Assembly: GCF_015840915.1 (NCBI RefSeq)
Contig: NZ_CP060398.1
Span: 3,534,001-3,598,000, forward strand
Reading direction: 5' to 3'
DNA length: 64,000 nucleotides
Origin: Synechococcus sp. CBW1002
GTDB lineage: Bacteria; Cyanobacteriota; Cyanobacteriia; PCC-6307; Cyanobiaceae
Part shown: piece by piece, positions 40,658 to 49,041 of the stretch
Numbering within the stretch: position 1 is the first letter of the stretch
Layout of the letters: the number at the start of each line of letters is the position of its first letter
The notes under the pieces: generated by a model
What the model was told of the DNA's origin: nothing
What the model saw: only the letters and a program-made list of their open reading frames with translations
The model's database searches: none
Made by a program: the position numbers and the translations under genes

Positions 40658-42816
40658 CCGCCATGGCCCCTGCCGCCCATACCCCTCTGGATCAGAAGAT
40701 CCTTGAGCACTTCCCTGGCCTGGTGGTGCGCAAGGACTTGACCACCGAGCTCAAGCAGAACGCGGTGGTACCCACCTATGTGCTCGAGTACCTGCTCGGC
40801 CAGCACTGCGCCACCGACGATCCAACCCTGATCGCCGAAGGACTGGAATCGGTGCGACGGATCCTGGCCAAGCACTACGTGCACCGCAACCAGGCGGAGC
40901 TGGTTCGCTCAACAATCAGCGACCGTGGCAGTCACAAGGTGATCGATAAAGTTACTGTCACTTTCAATGACAAGGGCGGATTTCACGAGGCCGAATTCAC
41001 GAATCTTGGGCTCAAGAAAGTGCCCATCGATGATTCGTATGTCAAGCGATTCCCCAAAATGCTGGTCGGTGGTGTCTGGGCGATCACCGATGTGGAATAT
41101 GAGTTGCCAGTCGAGACCAATGCAAGCCCTTGGCAGATCGCAGGTCTCAAGCCAATCCAGGTGGCCAGCGTCGACCACGATGAGTTTCTGTCAGCCCGTG
41201 CCAAGTTCACTACCGACGAGTGGATTGACGTGCTCATGCAGAGCGTGGGCTTCAATCCACAGCAGTTCACACGCCGAGGCAAGCTCCTCACCCTGATCCG
41301 GCTGATCCCATTCTGCGAGCGCAACTACAACTTGCTTGAGCTGGGCCCGAAAGGTACTGGTAAGTCCCACGTCTACGCTGAGTTCTCGCCCCACGGCATG
41401 TTGATCTCGGGTTCAGAGGTCACTGCCCCCAAGCTTTTTGTGAGCAACGCCAACGGCAAGATCGGCCTAGTGGGCTACTGGGATTGCATCTGCTTCGACG
41501 AGTTCGCCGGCAAGGACAAGAAAGTCGACAAGACGCTGGTGGACATCATGAAGAACTACATGGCCAACCGCACTTTCTCGCGGGGCATCGAGCAGCTTTC
41601 TGCCGAGGCCTCGATGGTGTTCATGGGCAATACCCAGAAGTCGGTGGCCTACATGCTTAAGCACTCCCACTTCTACGAACCACTGCCCGACAAGTACATC
41701 GACTCGGCCTTTCTTGATCGCATCCACGCTTTCAATCCCGGCTGGGAGGTGCAGCCGGTGCGGAATGAACTGTACTGCACGGGCTATGGGTTTGTGGTGG
41801 ATTACATCGCCGAAGTTCTCAAGCACCTGCGCACTGAGGACTACACTGGCCTCTACAAGCCACATTTCGAGATCAGCTCGGAGGTGTCGATTCGCGATCA
41901 GACCGGCTTTGAGAAGACCTTCTCCGGGCTGATGAAGATCATTCACCCCGATAGCAAGGCCACGCCGGAGGAGATCGCTGAGCTCTTGGAGTTCGCCATG
42001 GAGTGCCGGCGTCGGGTGCGGGAGCAGATCCTGCGGATTGATGACACTTTCAAGCCCCATGACTTCGCCTATCGGCCCCTGGCTGGTGGTGCTGTGGTCA
42101 CGGTGCTGACGCCCGAGGAGCAGCAGTATCAAGCTTTTGCGAGTCTGCGCCCCCTCAGTAGCGAGGCGGCGCCAGTTTCGGCAGAAGCTCCCGGTGCAGG
42201 AGGCGAGCACCCAGGTGCCCGCTCCCCTGAGGCCCAGGGTAAGCCCCAACCGGACGCCGCACCTGTGGAAGCTGTCGTCACCGAGGTCAGTGGAGCTCCG
42301 TCAGCCACTGCTGCCCAGCCCAAGGAGCAGCACCTCGTGGTGCCTGAAAACACCAAGGGCTGGAGCTACCGGCGCCTTTTTGCCGACTATCTCCAGGGCT
42401 GCAGCGGCATCATCATTCGCGATCCCTACATTCGTGCCTTCCATCAGATACGCAATCTGGTGGAGTTTCTGCGGCTGGTAAATGATATCACTCCCATCGG
42501 TGATGAGGTGACTGTCCATCTCATTACCGGTCCAGAGACTGACAGCAAGGAAAAGCTTGAGAAGCAGGTGGAGAACCTCGGCCAGGTTCAGGACTCCTTC
42601 GCCAGCACGAGCACGCCCTTTACCTGGGAGTTCGACTCCAGTCCCAATTTCCACGCCCGTAGCATCACCACAGACCACGGCTGGAAGATCACTATTGACC
42701 GGGGCCTCGATCTGTTCCAGTGGTTTGAGTTCTCTCCTTTCAATGCTGCTGCCGTGATGCAGGAAGCACGGATGGTAAAGGGGTGCGAGGTCAGCTACAT
42801 CCGCGCCGACGCCTGA
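40654..42816 (+). CDS. brxL: BREX Lon-like ATPase BrxL with extra C-terminal domain
   Basis: A 720-aa BrxL. Family signatures: 'GLVVRKDLTTELKQNAVVP' near the N-terminus, Walker A 'LGPKGTGKSHVYAEFSPHG' near 229, 'CICFDEFAGKDKK', and 'VFMGNTQKSVAYMLKHSH'. BrxL is an AAA+ DNA-binding ring needed for phage exclusion but not methylation in type I BREX. After a Pro/Ala/Glu-rich linker (~500-555) comes an extra domain (~562-720) with 'SGIIIRDPYIRAFHQIRNL' and 'HGWKITIDRGLDLFQWF', resembling the phospholipase-D-like MIT_C domain; the fusion is noteworthy. The GTG start overlaps the toxin stop; the ATG at 40663 is an alternative. Confidence 0.92.
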   Translation: MTAMAPAAHTPLDQKILEHFPGLVVRKDLTTELKQNAVVPTYVLEYLLGQHCATDDPTLIAEGLESVRRILAKHYVHRNQAELVRSTISDRGSHKVIDKVTVTFNDKGGFHEAEFTNLGLKKVPIDDSYVKRFPKMLVGGVWAITDVEYELPVETNASPWQIAGLKPIQVASVDHDEFLSARAKFTTDEWIDVLMQSVGFNPQQFTRRGKLLTLIRLIPFCERNYNLLELGPKGTGKSHVYAEFSPHGMLISGSEVTAPKLFVSNANGKIGLVGYWDCICFDEFAGKDKKVDKTLVDIMKNYMANRTFSRGIEQLSAEASMVFMGNTQKSVAYMLKHSHFYEPLPDKYIDSAFLDRIHAFNPGWEVQPVRNELYCTGYGFVVDYIAEVLKHLRTEDYTGLYKPHFEISSEVSIRDQTGFEKTFSGLMKIIHPDSKATPEEIAELLEFAMECRRRVREQILRIDDTFKPHDFAYRPLAGGAVVTVLTPEEQQYQAFASLRPLSSEAAPVSAEAPGAGGEHPGARSPEAQGKPQPDAAPVEAVVTEVSGAPSATAAQPKEQHLVVPENTKGWSYRRLFADYLQGCSGIIIRDPYIRAFHQIRNLVEFLRLVNDITPIGDEVTVHLITGPETDSKEKLEKQVENLGQVQDSFASTSTPFTWEFDSSPNFHARSITTDHGWKITIDRGLDLFQWFEFSPFNAAAVMQEARMVKGCEVSYIRADA

Positions 42817-42819
42817 CGT

Positions 42820-43875
42820 TCAGTCGTCCTCCTGAACCACCATCCAGACTCGTTTCAGGGGCAGGGCAAGCCGGATTTCCTCGGGAAGCTCGGAGTAGTT
42901 GGAAAGCAGCTTCTCCAGCAGCTCCTTGCGACTCCAGAGGCTCACACGGAAGAAATCCCGTGCGAACTCCTTCTGGACATTGGGCCTGAAGCCACCCCAG
43001 CTCACGAACAGGCAGGTCTCTGCATCGAACTTCTGCCCTGCGCCGATCAGCTTGTCGACCGTGGTCCGATCCACCGGATCCGTGCCTGACTTCACCTCAA
43101 CGCAGATCTGCGGCTTCCCGAAGCCCAGCTCACCCCCGCCGGCCAGGATGTCGGCGCCGCCATCCGCTCTTTCTGGGCCGCGATAGGTCGTGTACTCCTC
43201 CGCCTGCAAGATTGCTTCCACCATCAAGGCCAGCTCGTGGCCCTTGAAGCGGGCCCCGATCAGTCGCTCGATGCGATCGGCCGCCAGTTCTTCGAGGTTG
43301 ACGTTCGCTGCATCTGCCGCCTCTTCACTGCCGGCACTCCCTTGGGGGCCTGCCAGCGTGCGCGGCGCGGAATCCTTCACGCCTTCGGCTTTCCAATGGC
43401 GAGCGGGCATCGCCTTGACCCGCGCCTCAGCGTCGTTGCGCTGGATCCGGCAGATCGTCATGAACGCCCCGAAGGAATAGAGCATGCCCTGGGGGGAGAC
43501 GGTGCGGGGGATCAGGCCGCTGAACCAGTTGATCTCGCGCCAGTGGTAGTAGGAGTTCGGACCGGTCGCCTCAATGCGGCAGTCGCCGGTGAACTCGCCG
43601 AAATACAGGCCGGACTGGAGCTTCGAGGGCATCACCACCCAGTCGCCGATGGCCATCTCCTTCACGAACGGCCAGACCTGAGAGGAAAAATTCAGCAGAG
43701 CTTTGGCCTTCTCTTCGGGGAAGCGCTCCTCTAGGGCCAGGATCAATGCCTTTCGATCAGGAAGATCCTCCAGATCAACGTCCAGTCCGTCCCAGGTCAC
43801 ATACACCCGATCCTCATCGAGGAACTTATGCTCTTGCTCGCCGCGGGAACCGGCGCGGATCAACAAGAGGGTCAT
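42820..43875 (-). CDS. Mrr-type restriction endonuclease
   Basis: A 351-aa protein with a PD-(D/E)xK nuclease core in the C-terminal half: 'DGGADILAGG' and 'QICVEVKSG' near residues 238-262, then a conserved 'TCLFVSWGGF'. The N-terminal half ('GDWVVMPSKLQSGLYFGEF') may recognise modified or foreign DNA, a layout seen in the Mrr-cat group (COG4127-like, from memory). It ends 3 bases from the brxL stop, tail to tail. BREX loci elsewhere carry extra modification-dependent nucleases such as BrxU in Escherichia fergusonii, so a companion defence role is plausible. Confidence 0.85.
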   Translation of the reverse strand: MTLLLIRAGSRGEQEHKFLDEDRVYVTWDGLDVDLEDLPDRKALILALEERFPEEKAKALLNFSSQVWPFVKEMAIGDWVVMPSKLQSGLYFGEFTGDCRIEATGPNSYYHWREINWFSGLIPRTVSPQGMLYSFGAFMTICRIQRNDAEARVKAMPARHWKAEGVKDSAPRTLAGPQGSAGSEEAADAANVNLEELAADRIERLIGARFKGHELALMVEAILQAEEYTTYRGPERADGGADILAGGGELGFGKPQICVEVKSGTDPVDRTTVDKLIGAGQKFDAETCLFVSWGGFRPNVQKEFARDFFRVSLWSRKELLEKLLSNYSELPEEIRLALPLKRVWMVVQEDD

Positions 43876-44150
43876 GGCTTGCTCCCTCCAGCTCTATGCA
43901 ACCGCACCGCCTCCTGGTACTCCGCCTCGATCCCTAGCCCTGAGTCCTCATCCGGCGTCAGCCGTTTCATGCCCACATGGATCAGGTGGGCCAACGCCCG
44001 GTCGCTCCAAGTGCCCGGCAGGCTTTGTAAGCAGCAGCTGGTAGTGGGGTCGTTGATCTGCAAACTGCTCGGGCCCAGAGCTTGGCAGCGCCAGCGGGAT
44101 TCAGCCCTGCGGCTTGACCATGGATCGCTCCCCCTCCCCCGCTCAGGCAT
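43872..44150 (-). CDS. Hypothetical 92-aa protein coupled to the Mrr-type nuclease
   Basis: An ATG-initiated frame whose TGA overlaps the nuclease ATG (ATGA), so the two are translationally coupled. The C-terminal half ('RALAHLIHVGMKRLTPDED', then 'LGIEAEYQEAVRLHRAGG') looks like conserved helical protein. The N-terminal half is arginine- and serine-rich and may be non-conserved, so the true start could be internal. No family recognised; probably a partner or inhibitor of the nuclease. Confidence 0.5.
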   Translation of the reverse strand: MPERGRGSDPWSSRRAESRWRCQALGPSSLQINDPTTSCCLQSLPGTWSDRALAHLIHVGMKRLTPDEDSGLGIEAEYQEAVRLHRAGGSKP

Positions 44151-44449
44151 AAACCCCTATTGCCCTGCACCGCCAGTCGTCCGATCGTGTCTCCATCAAC
44201 ACCCGGGAGGCTCCACCGCATGGAAGACACCCCACCTGAGCAACCGTCAGGAGTGAGCTGACGATCCGGCCCCTGCTCCAACACTCTCAACGGATGACTG
44301 ACGTTCCTGGCGTGTCGCGGCTGTTTTGCTGAAACAACCCTGGTGCCGTCCATTGCACCGCCTCAGGTGCCCCGGACCCAACGGAACGTCCCGATAGACC
44401 CCTGGCCCCAGATGCCGGCGTCAGCAGCTCCGCCCACCACACCATGATC
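44151..44449. other. Gap upstream of the nuclease pair, no gene seen
   Basis: 299 bases without a convincing coding frame on either strand. The promoter of the nuclease pair should be here. The second half (about 44330-44478) is GC-rich with several short complementary stretches and ends in a strong terminator, so a small RNA is possible, but I recognise none. Confidence 0.35.
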
Positions 44450-44478
44450 AAAGCCCGGTGGCCTCGTCACCGGGCTTT
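44450..44478. terminator. Rho-independent-type hairpin
   Basis: Perfect 11-bp stem AAAGCCCGGTG / CACCGGGCTTT with a 7-base loop. The T run follows only as TTTGT on the plus strand and, because of the AAA start, TTTGATCAT on the minus strand, so it may work in both directions. It separates the defence island from the following small genes. Confidence 0.75.
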
Positions 44479-44497
44479 GTCGTGCAACCCCTTGGCC

Positions 44498-44971
44498 ATG
44501 GCTGACCTCGCTCAGATCCACCAGGCCCTGGTCGAGGACTACCTACCGCGAGTCCTTCCAGATCGCCGCCAGCAAGCTGCTCGCCCACCCCAGCTGGAAC
44601 CTGGAAGCCAACGTGGTGCTGATGCACCTCAACAGCGGTGAAGTCACGATCGGGCCGGTGCAGAACTTGCCCTATGGCTGGAGCAGCTCCCGCCTGAACT
44701 GGATGTCTTCGTGCGGCTGCAGGAGCAGGGAATGCCCTTTGAGGAGGCCTACGCCCAGTGCCTGGCCGAACAGGGAGAGGAGTTCGTCGCTGCCTGCGAT
44801 GCCGCCAAGCGCAGCAAGCCCCTGGTCACCCACGACAACCTGGCCGAGCTCACCGCTCTCTCCCAGAAGGGGTTTGCCAGGGAGCCCCGCGAGCTGCTGG
44901 CGCTGGCCCAGTGGTTCGACCATGTCAGCGGCTTCCTGGTGTCGTGCGAGCCCTTCCTTCCGTTGCCCTGA
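44498..44971 (+). pseudogene. Unknown ~155-aa cyanobacterial protein with two frameshifts
   Basis: Three consecutive frames on one strand join into one protein-like reading: 'MADLAQIHQALVEDY', then 'RESFQIAASKLLAHPSWNL' with 'VVLMHLNSGEVTIGPVQ', then 'LEQLPPELDVFVRLQEQG' to 'FDHVSGFLVSCEPFLPLP'. The first break is a tandem CTACCTAC within about 44540-44548, where removing one CTAC restores the frame. The second break is near 44675-44690. I do not recognise the family. It is either decayed or affected by sequence error. Confidence 0.6.
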
Positions 44972-44997
44972 GAGCGACGGCCCCGCAGGCGCCTGGC

Positions 44998-45209
44998 TCA
45001 CTCCTCGTCGTCAGCTCCACCCACGGGCGCCAGGCGAATCTGCTTGCGCCCCAGCTTGATCTCGAACTCATCGCCGGGCTTGAGATCGAGCAAGGCGGTG
45101 TAGGCCTTGCCCACCAGCAGGTTGCCGTTGTAGCCGATGGCTTCCGCGCAACGGCAGTGCACCTTGGCCACATAGCTCAAGCTGCGGCCAGCCTTCGCTT
45201 TCGCCTCAC
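44998..45209 (-). pseudogene. Cyanobacterial AbrB C-terminal fragment
   Basis: The frame ends with 'GNLLVGKAYTALLDLKPGD' and 'EFEIKLGRKQIRLAPV', a near-signature of the C-terminal AbrB-type DNA-binding domain of cyAbrB regulators, with the typical preceding linker 'AKAGRSLSY'. Normal cyAbrB is about 130 aa with an N-terminal domain that is missing here: the frame closes with a stop at 45250 and overlaps the end of the neighbouring gene. Possible starts are TTG at 45180 or none. It may be a remnant. Confidence 0.65.
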
Positions 45210-45599
45210 TCAGGGGCGCGGCTCCAGCCCCTCCAGCGCCGTGCGCAGCTCACCGATGAACTCTTCATCCACCTCAGTGCCGGTGAGTTCCTCGTCCACC
45301 AGGTCCTGGATCAGGGGGTAGAAGCGCACCTCGAACCATTTGCGGAACACCTCGTAGGTGCGCTCTGCCGGCCAGGTGCCGGTGTCGCGATGCCAGTAGT
45401 CGAGCTCCGCCTCAAAAATTGCCTCGTAGACCTCCTCGAGGATCTCCTCGGCCTCTTCCTGGGTGTCGTGGTCAGGGATCAGGTACAGGCAGGGCTCTCT
45501 GGCTCCAGCAGCGTCCACATGCAGCTCAAGTCCCCGTGCCCAGTCGAGCAGTTGCCCGCTGGGGTAGATCCCCACCGCGCAGCGGTTCACCACGGCCAT
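45210..45599 (-). CDS. Hypothetical 129-aa acidic protein
   Basis: An intact frame; ATG at 45599 is preferred over TTG at 45623 because the extension is only a short Ala/Val lead. The centre is rich in acidic residues ('DTQEEAEEILEEVYEAIFE') and aromatic positions ('VFRKWFEVRFYPLIQDLVD'), giving a helical acidic protein. I do not recognise a family. It directly precedes the AbrB fragment on the same strand. Confidence 0.6.
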   Translation of the reverse strand: MAVVNRCAVGIYPSGQLLDWARGLELHVDAAGAREPCLYLIPDHDTQEEAEEILEEVYEAIFEAELDYWHRDTGTWPAERTYEVFRKWFEVRFYPLIQDLVDEELTGTEVDEEFIGELRTALEGLEPRP

Positions 45600-45623
45600 G
45601 GCCCACACTGCGGCATTGACCAA

Positions 45624-45927
45624 ACGCTAGGTCTGCCCATCTGAGCAGGCATGGCACGGCCGTGGAAGACACAGGAGAGGCCTTCTCGACGAAGAGCAAA
45701 AGGCCTGCATCGCATCGCTGCTGCAGGAAGGCAGAGGAGGTCACCAATGGGAAGGGCGCCCCGTGTCGGACGCCCTTGGGCCGGTTGCAGGGAACTGGTT
45801 GGAACCGCCCTGGTCGAGGCCTCTGATCCATGGATAGATCCGCTGGACCTTCGTGTCAGTACGGCATGCCGTTCCCTCCCGGCGAAGGCAGCAGACTGGG
45901 TTCATCGGTACGGAGCAATGAGAGGCC
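45624..45927. other. Gap before the metallothionein gene
   Basis: 304 bases without a supported gene. A hairpin AAGGGCG / CGCCCTT lies at 45752-45777 without a T run. The metallothionein promoter should be in the last 100 bases, but I do not see a clear SmtB-type 12-2-12 inverted repeat. Confidence 0.35.
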
Positions 45928-46110
45928 ATGACCACGACCCTGGAGAAACCCGCCACGCTGCAGTGCGCCTGCCCGGGCTGCCACTGCACGGTGCAAGAGG
46001 ACAGCCCGTTCCGCAACGGCGCCCTGCTGTTCTGCAGCGAGGTCTGCGCCAAAGGGCACCCCAACGGTGAGCCTTGCCACGCCGGCTGTGGCTGTGAATG
46101 CCATGGCTGA
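45928..46110 (+). CDS. bmtA: Bacterial metallothionein (SmtA/BmtA family)
   Basis: A 60-aa cysteine-rich protein with ten cysteines in the bacterial metallothionein order: 'CACPGCHC' near the N-terminus, 'LLFCSEVCAKGHPNG' in the middle and 'CHAGCGCECHG' at the end, with His ligands. It matches the layout of SmtA of Synechococcus (four-metal Zn/Cd cluster with a zinc-finger-like portion). It binds zinc and cadmium in the cytoplasm and buffers excess metal. The usual divergent smtB repressor is not adjacent, so control may differ. Confidence 0.93.
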   Translation: MTTTLEKPATLQCACPGCHCTVQEDSPFRNGALLFCSEVCAKGHPNGEPCHAGCGCECHG

Positions 46111-46154
46111 ATCGGCTCCACCCTCTGCGGGGCCGATTCCCCTGGGGCTGCCGC

Positions 46155-48003
46155 TCATTGGAGCCACTCAGCGAGCTTGGTGTAACGCCTGCGGCCCAGG
46201 TGGTTCTTCACGGCCATCGCCAGCGCTTTCTTCTGGCCCACCAGCACCACCAGCTACTTGCCTCTGGTGATGCCGGTGTACACCAGATTGCGTTGCAGCA
46301 TCGCGTAGTGCTGGGTGAGCAGAGGGATCACCACGGCGGGGTATTCGCTGCCCTGGCTCTTGTGGATCGTGCAGGCGTAGGCGGGCACCAGGTTGTCGAG
46401 TTCCCCCCAGCCATAGGTCACCTCGCGGCCGTCAAATCGCACCGTCAGTTCACTGGCATCGGCGTCGATCGTTTCCACCGTGCCCACATCGCCGTTGAAC
46501 ACCTCCTTCTCGTAGTCGTTGGCCACCTGCATCACCTTGTCGGCCGCGGCAAAGCGCCAGCCGAAACGCTCCACCTGCTCTGTGGGATCGGGGTTGAGCA
46601 GTTGCTGCAGCTCGATGTTGAGCGACCTTGACCCGCAACCACCGCGCGCCATCGGACACAGCACCTGCACCTGGGCGATCGGATCGAGGCCAAAGCGGGC
46701 CGGGATGCGCTCACCCACCACCTTGAGGATCAGGGCCACCGCCTGCTCGGGTGTCTCGGCGGGAAGGAAATAGAAGTCGGTGGTGGCCTCAGCCGGCGGC
46801 GGTCGCAGATCGGGGATGGTGCCGGCATTGATGGCGTGGGCGGTGGTGATGATGCGGCTGGAGGCCGCCTGGCGGAACACCTCCGTAAGCCGCGCCACTG
46901 TTGATCAGATCAGCCAGCACCTGGCCGGGCCCCACCGAGGGCAGCTGGTCCACATCGCCCACCAACAGCAATCCCGCCTCCGGTGGGAGGGCCTCCAGCA
47001 GGGAGGCCATCAGGGGCACATCCACCATCGAGGTTTCATCCACCACCAGCAGATCGCACTCCAGTGGCAGTTCGGCGTTGCGCTTGAACCCGAAGGCCGC
47101 CGGGTCGAACTCAAGCAGCCGGTGGATCGTCTTGGCTTCCAGCCCGGTGGTTTCGCCCATCCGCTTGGCGGCCCGGCCGGTGGGGGCGCAGAGCAGGATG
47201 CGCAGCTTCTTGGCGGCCAGGATGCGCAGGATGGCGTTGATCAAGGTGGTCTTGCCTACCCCAGGGCCGCCGGTGATCACCAGCACCTTGCTGGAGAGGG
47301 CCTGCTCGACCGCCTGCTGCTGGCTAGCGGCCAGCTCCAGGCCCAGGCGTTGCTCCACCCAGGGAACAGCCTTGGCCACGTCGATCGCTCCCCAGGGCGG
47401 TGTGCCCACCGCCAGCGCCTGAAGGGACGTCGCGATGCGGCGTTCATCGCGGTGCAGGTTCGACAGGAAGATCGCCGGCTCAGCGCCCAGGGTGTCGGCC
47501 ACCACGGAGCCCTCGCTCAGCTCCAGATCCAGGGCGCTCTCGATCAGGCCGCTTTCCAGGGGCACCCGGGAGGTGGCGCCGGTCTCATCGAGGGGTCCAC
47601 TGGGCCGCTCCACCGCCAGCAGCTCACCGGCCAGTTGGAGCAGCTCGGCGCTGGGCAGGCCGCAGTGGCCATCTCCGCTGGCCTCCAGCAGCGCGTAGCT
47701 GATGCCGGCGCGCAGGCGGATCATCGCCTCGGGCTTGATGCCCAGCCGCGCGGCGATCGCATCGGCAGTGCGGAAGCCGATGCCGCGGATGTCGCGGGCC
47801 AGGCGGTAAGGGTTCTCCGCCATCACCTGCACGGCGCCGTTCCCGTACGTCTTGAAGATCCGAACTGCCCGTGCGGTGCCGATGCCATGGCTGTGCAGGA
47901 ACACCATGATTTCGCGCACCACCTTCTGATCGGCCCAGGCCTGGGCGATGCGGCCGGCCCGCACCTGGCCGATGCCGGGCACCTCCCGCAGGCGCTCGGG
48001 GGC
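46155..48003 (-). pseudogene. recD2: RecD2-like DNA helicase, broken three times
   Basis: Two frames together give most of a RecD2-type 5'-3' helicase. N-terminal HhH repeats ('PGIGQVRAGRIAQAW', 'IRGIGFRTADAIAA') are followed by Walker A 'GGPGVGKTTLINAI', Walker B 'LLVVDETSMVDV', 'GDVDQLPSVGPGQVLADLI', then in another frame 'VARLTEVFRQAASSRI' and 'ACTIHKSQGSEYPAVV'. Damage: the 5' end is cut by the IS3 unit at 48004; a small deletion at about 46898-46902 removes residues between 'DLIN' and 'VARL' and shifts the frame; and a TAG at 46254-46256 stops translation before 'LVVLVGQKKALAMAVKNHL' and the natural end at 46155. It is not functional as written. Confidence 0.9.
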
Positions 48004-48018
48004 TGAGGTGGGTGCCTT

Positions 48019-49041
48019 TTATTGGACAGTTCCGGCCCCTGACATCGTTAACCCAGGACGGGTGGAACATGGTTCGGCCTCAGTGTAGACCGCGTGGGGA
48101 GTTTTGCCTCCAAGGGAACTGTGAGGTCTTACATGGCAATACCGCCACAGGAAGCGGGCCAGGCTGATTTCAGCGTCCCAGCCATCGCTGTATGCCCGTA
48201 GGTAGACCTCCTCGTACTTGACAGTCCTCCACAGCCGTTCAACAAGGATGTTGTCGTAGCACCGCTTTCTGCCGGACCAGCTGATCTGGATCCGCTCCCC
48301 TTTGAGTCTGGCCACAAAGTCAGCGGACGTGAACTGACAGCCTTGATCGGAGTGGAAGATCTCTGGCCTACGGCCGCCTCCCAAGGCCATCTCCAGGGCC
48401 TCCAGACAGAACTTCGTGTCAAGGCTGTTGGAGAGCCTCCAGCTGAGCACATGCCTGGAATGGAGATCCATGATCGCCACCAGATAGAGGAACCCTTTCT
48501 GCAGAGGGATGTAGGTGATGTCGGTCGCCCAGACCTGATCCACCGACGTGACCTGCGTGAGGTCCACCAGGCAGGGGAACCGCACGGACGGATCACCTGG
48601 AACCGTCGTCCGGGGCTTCTGGTAGATCGCCCGTAATCCCATGCGCCGCATGAGGTTTCGCACTCGATCTCGGCTGATCGGGATACCATCTTGGGCCAGA
48701 TAGTCCACCATCCGGCGGCTGCCGCTGCAGGGATCCTCCAGGTAGAGAGCATCGATCCTGGCCATGATCCGCAGCGTCGATACACGGACCGGTGTCGGCC
48801 GGTAGTACAGCGTGGATCGAGGCAGCCCCAGCAGCGCACACTGCCTGCTGATGCTGAGCTCGGGGTGGTCGTGATCGACCAGCTTGCGCAGTTCACGGGC
48901 ATCAGAGCAGTTGAGACTTTTTTTTGAGCCACTCCAGCTCCATCTGCAGCCGTCCGATCTGCTGGAACAGCTCCGCCTCCTTGGCCTGCCCCTCCTCCTT
49001 GTCCTTGGTCTTCTTGCCTCGGGTGAAGAGCTCGCTGGCAC
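48019..49041 (-). CDS. IS3-family transposase OrfB (copy 1)
   Basis: A DDE integrase-type transposase: 'WATDITYIPLQKGFLYL', 'FHSDQGCQFTS' and 'DNILVERLWRTVKYEE' supply the catalytic acids, and the C-terminus contains 'RPHSSLGGKTPHAVY'. It is produced by -1 frameshifting from orfA at the A8 run (48918-48925, minus strand), so the first ~50 residues of the listed frame are not native. Identical to the copy at 61287-62309 as far as I can compare. Confidence 0.92.
   Translation of the reverse strand: MPASSSPEARRPRTRRRGRPRRRSCSSRSDGCRWSWSGSKKSLNCSDARELRKLVDHDHPELSISRQCALLGLPRSTLYYRPTPVRVSTLRIMARIDALYLEDPCSGSRRMVDYLAQDGIPISRDRVRNLMRRMGLRAIYQKPRTTVPGDPSVRFPCLVDLTQVTSVDQVWATDITYIPLQKGFLYLVAIMDLHSRHVLSWRLSNSLDTKFCLEALEMALGGGRRPEIFHSDQGCQFTSADFVARLKGERIQISWSGRKRCYDNILVERLWRTVKYEEVYLRAYSDGWDAEISLARFLWRYCHVRPHSSLGGKTPHAVYTEAEPCSTRPGLTMSGAGTVQ

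Noticed and set aside
45752-45777. Hairpin AAGGGCG / CGCCCTT as a terminator
   Set aside because: The loop is long, the stem only 7 bp and no T run follows.
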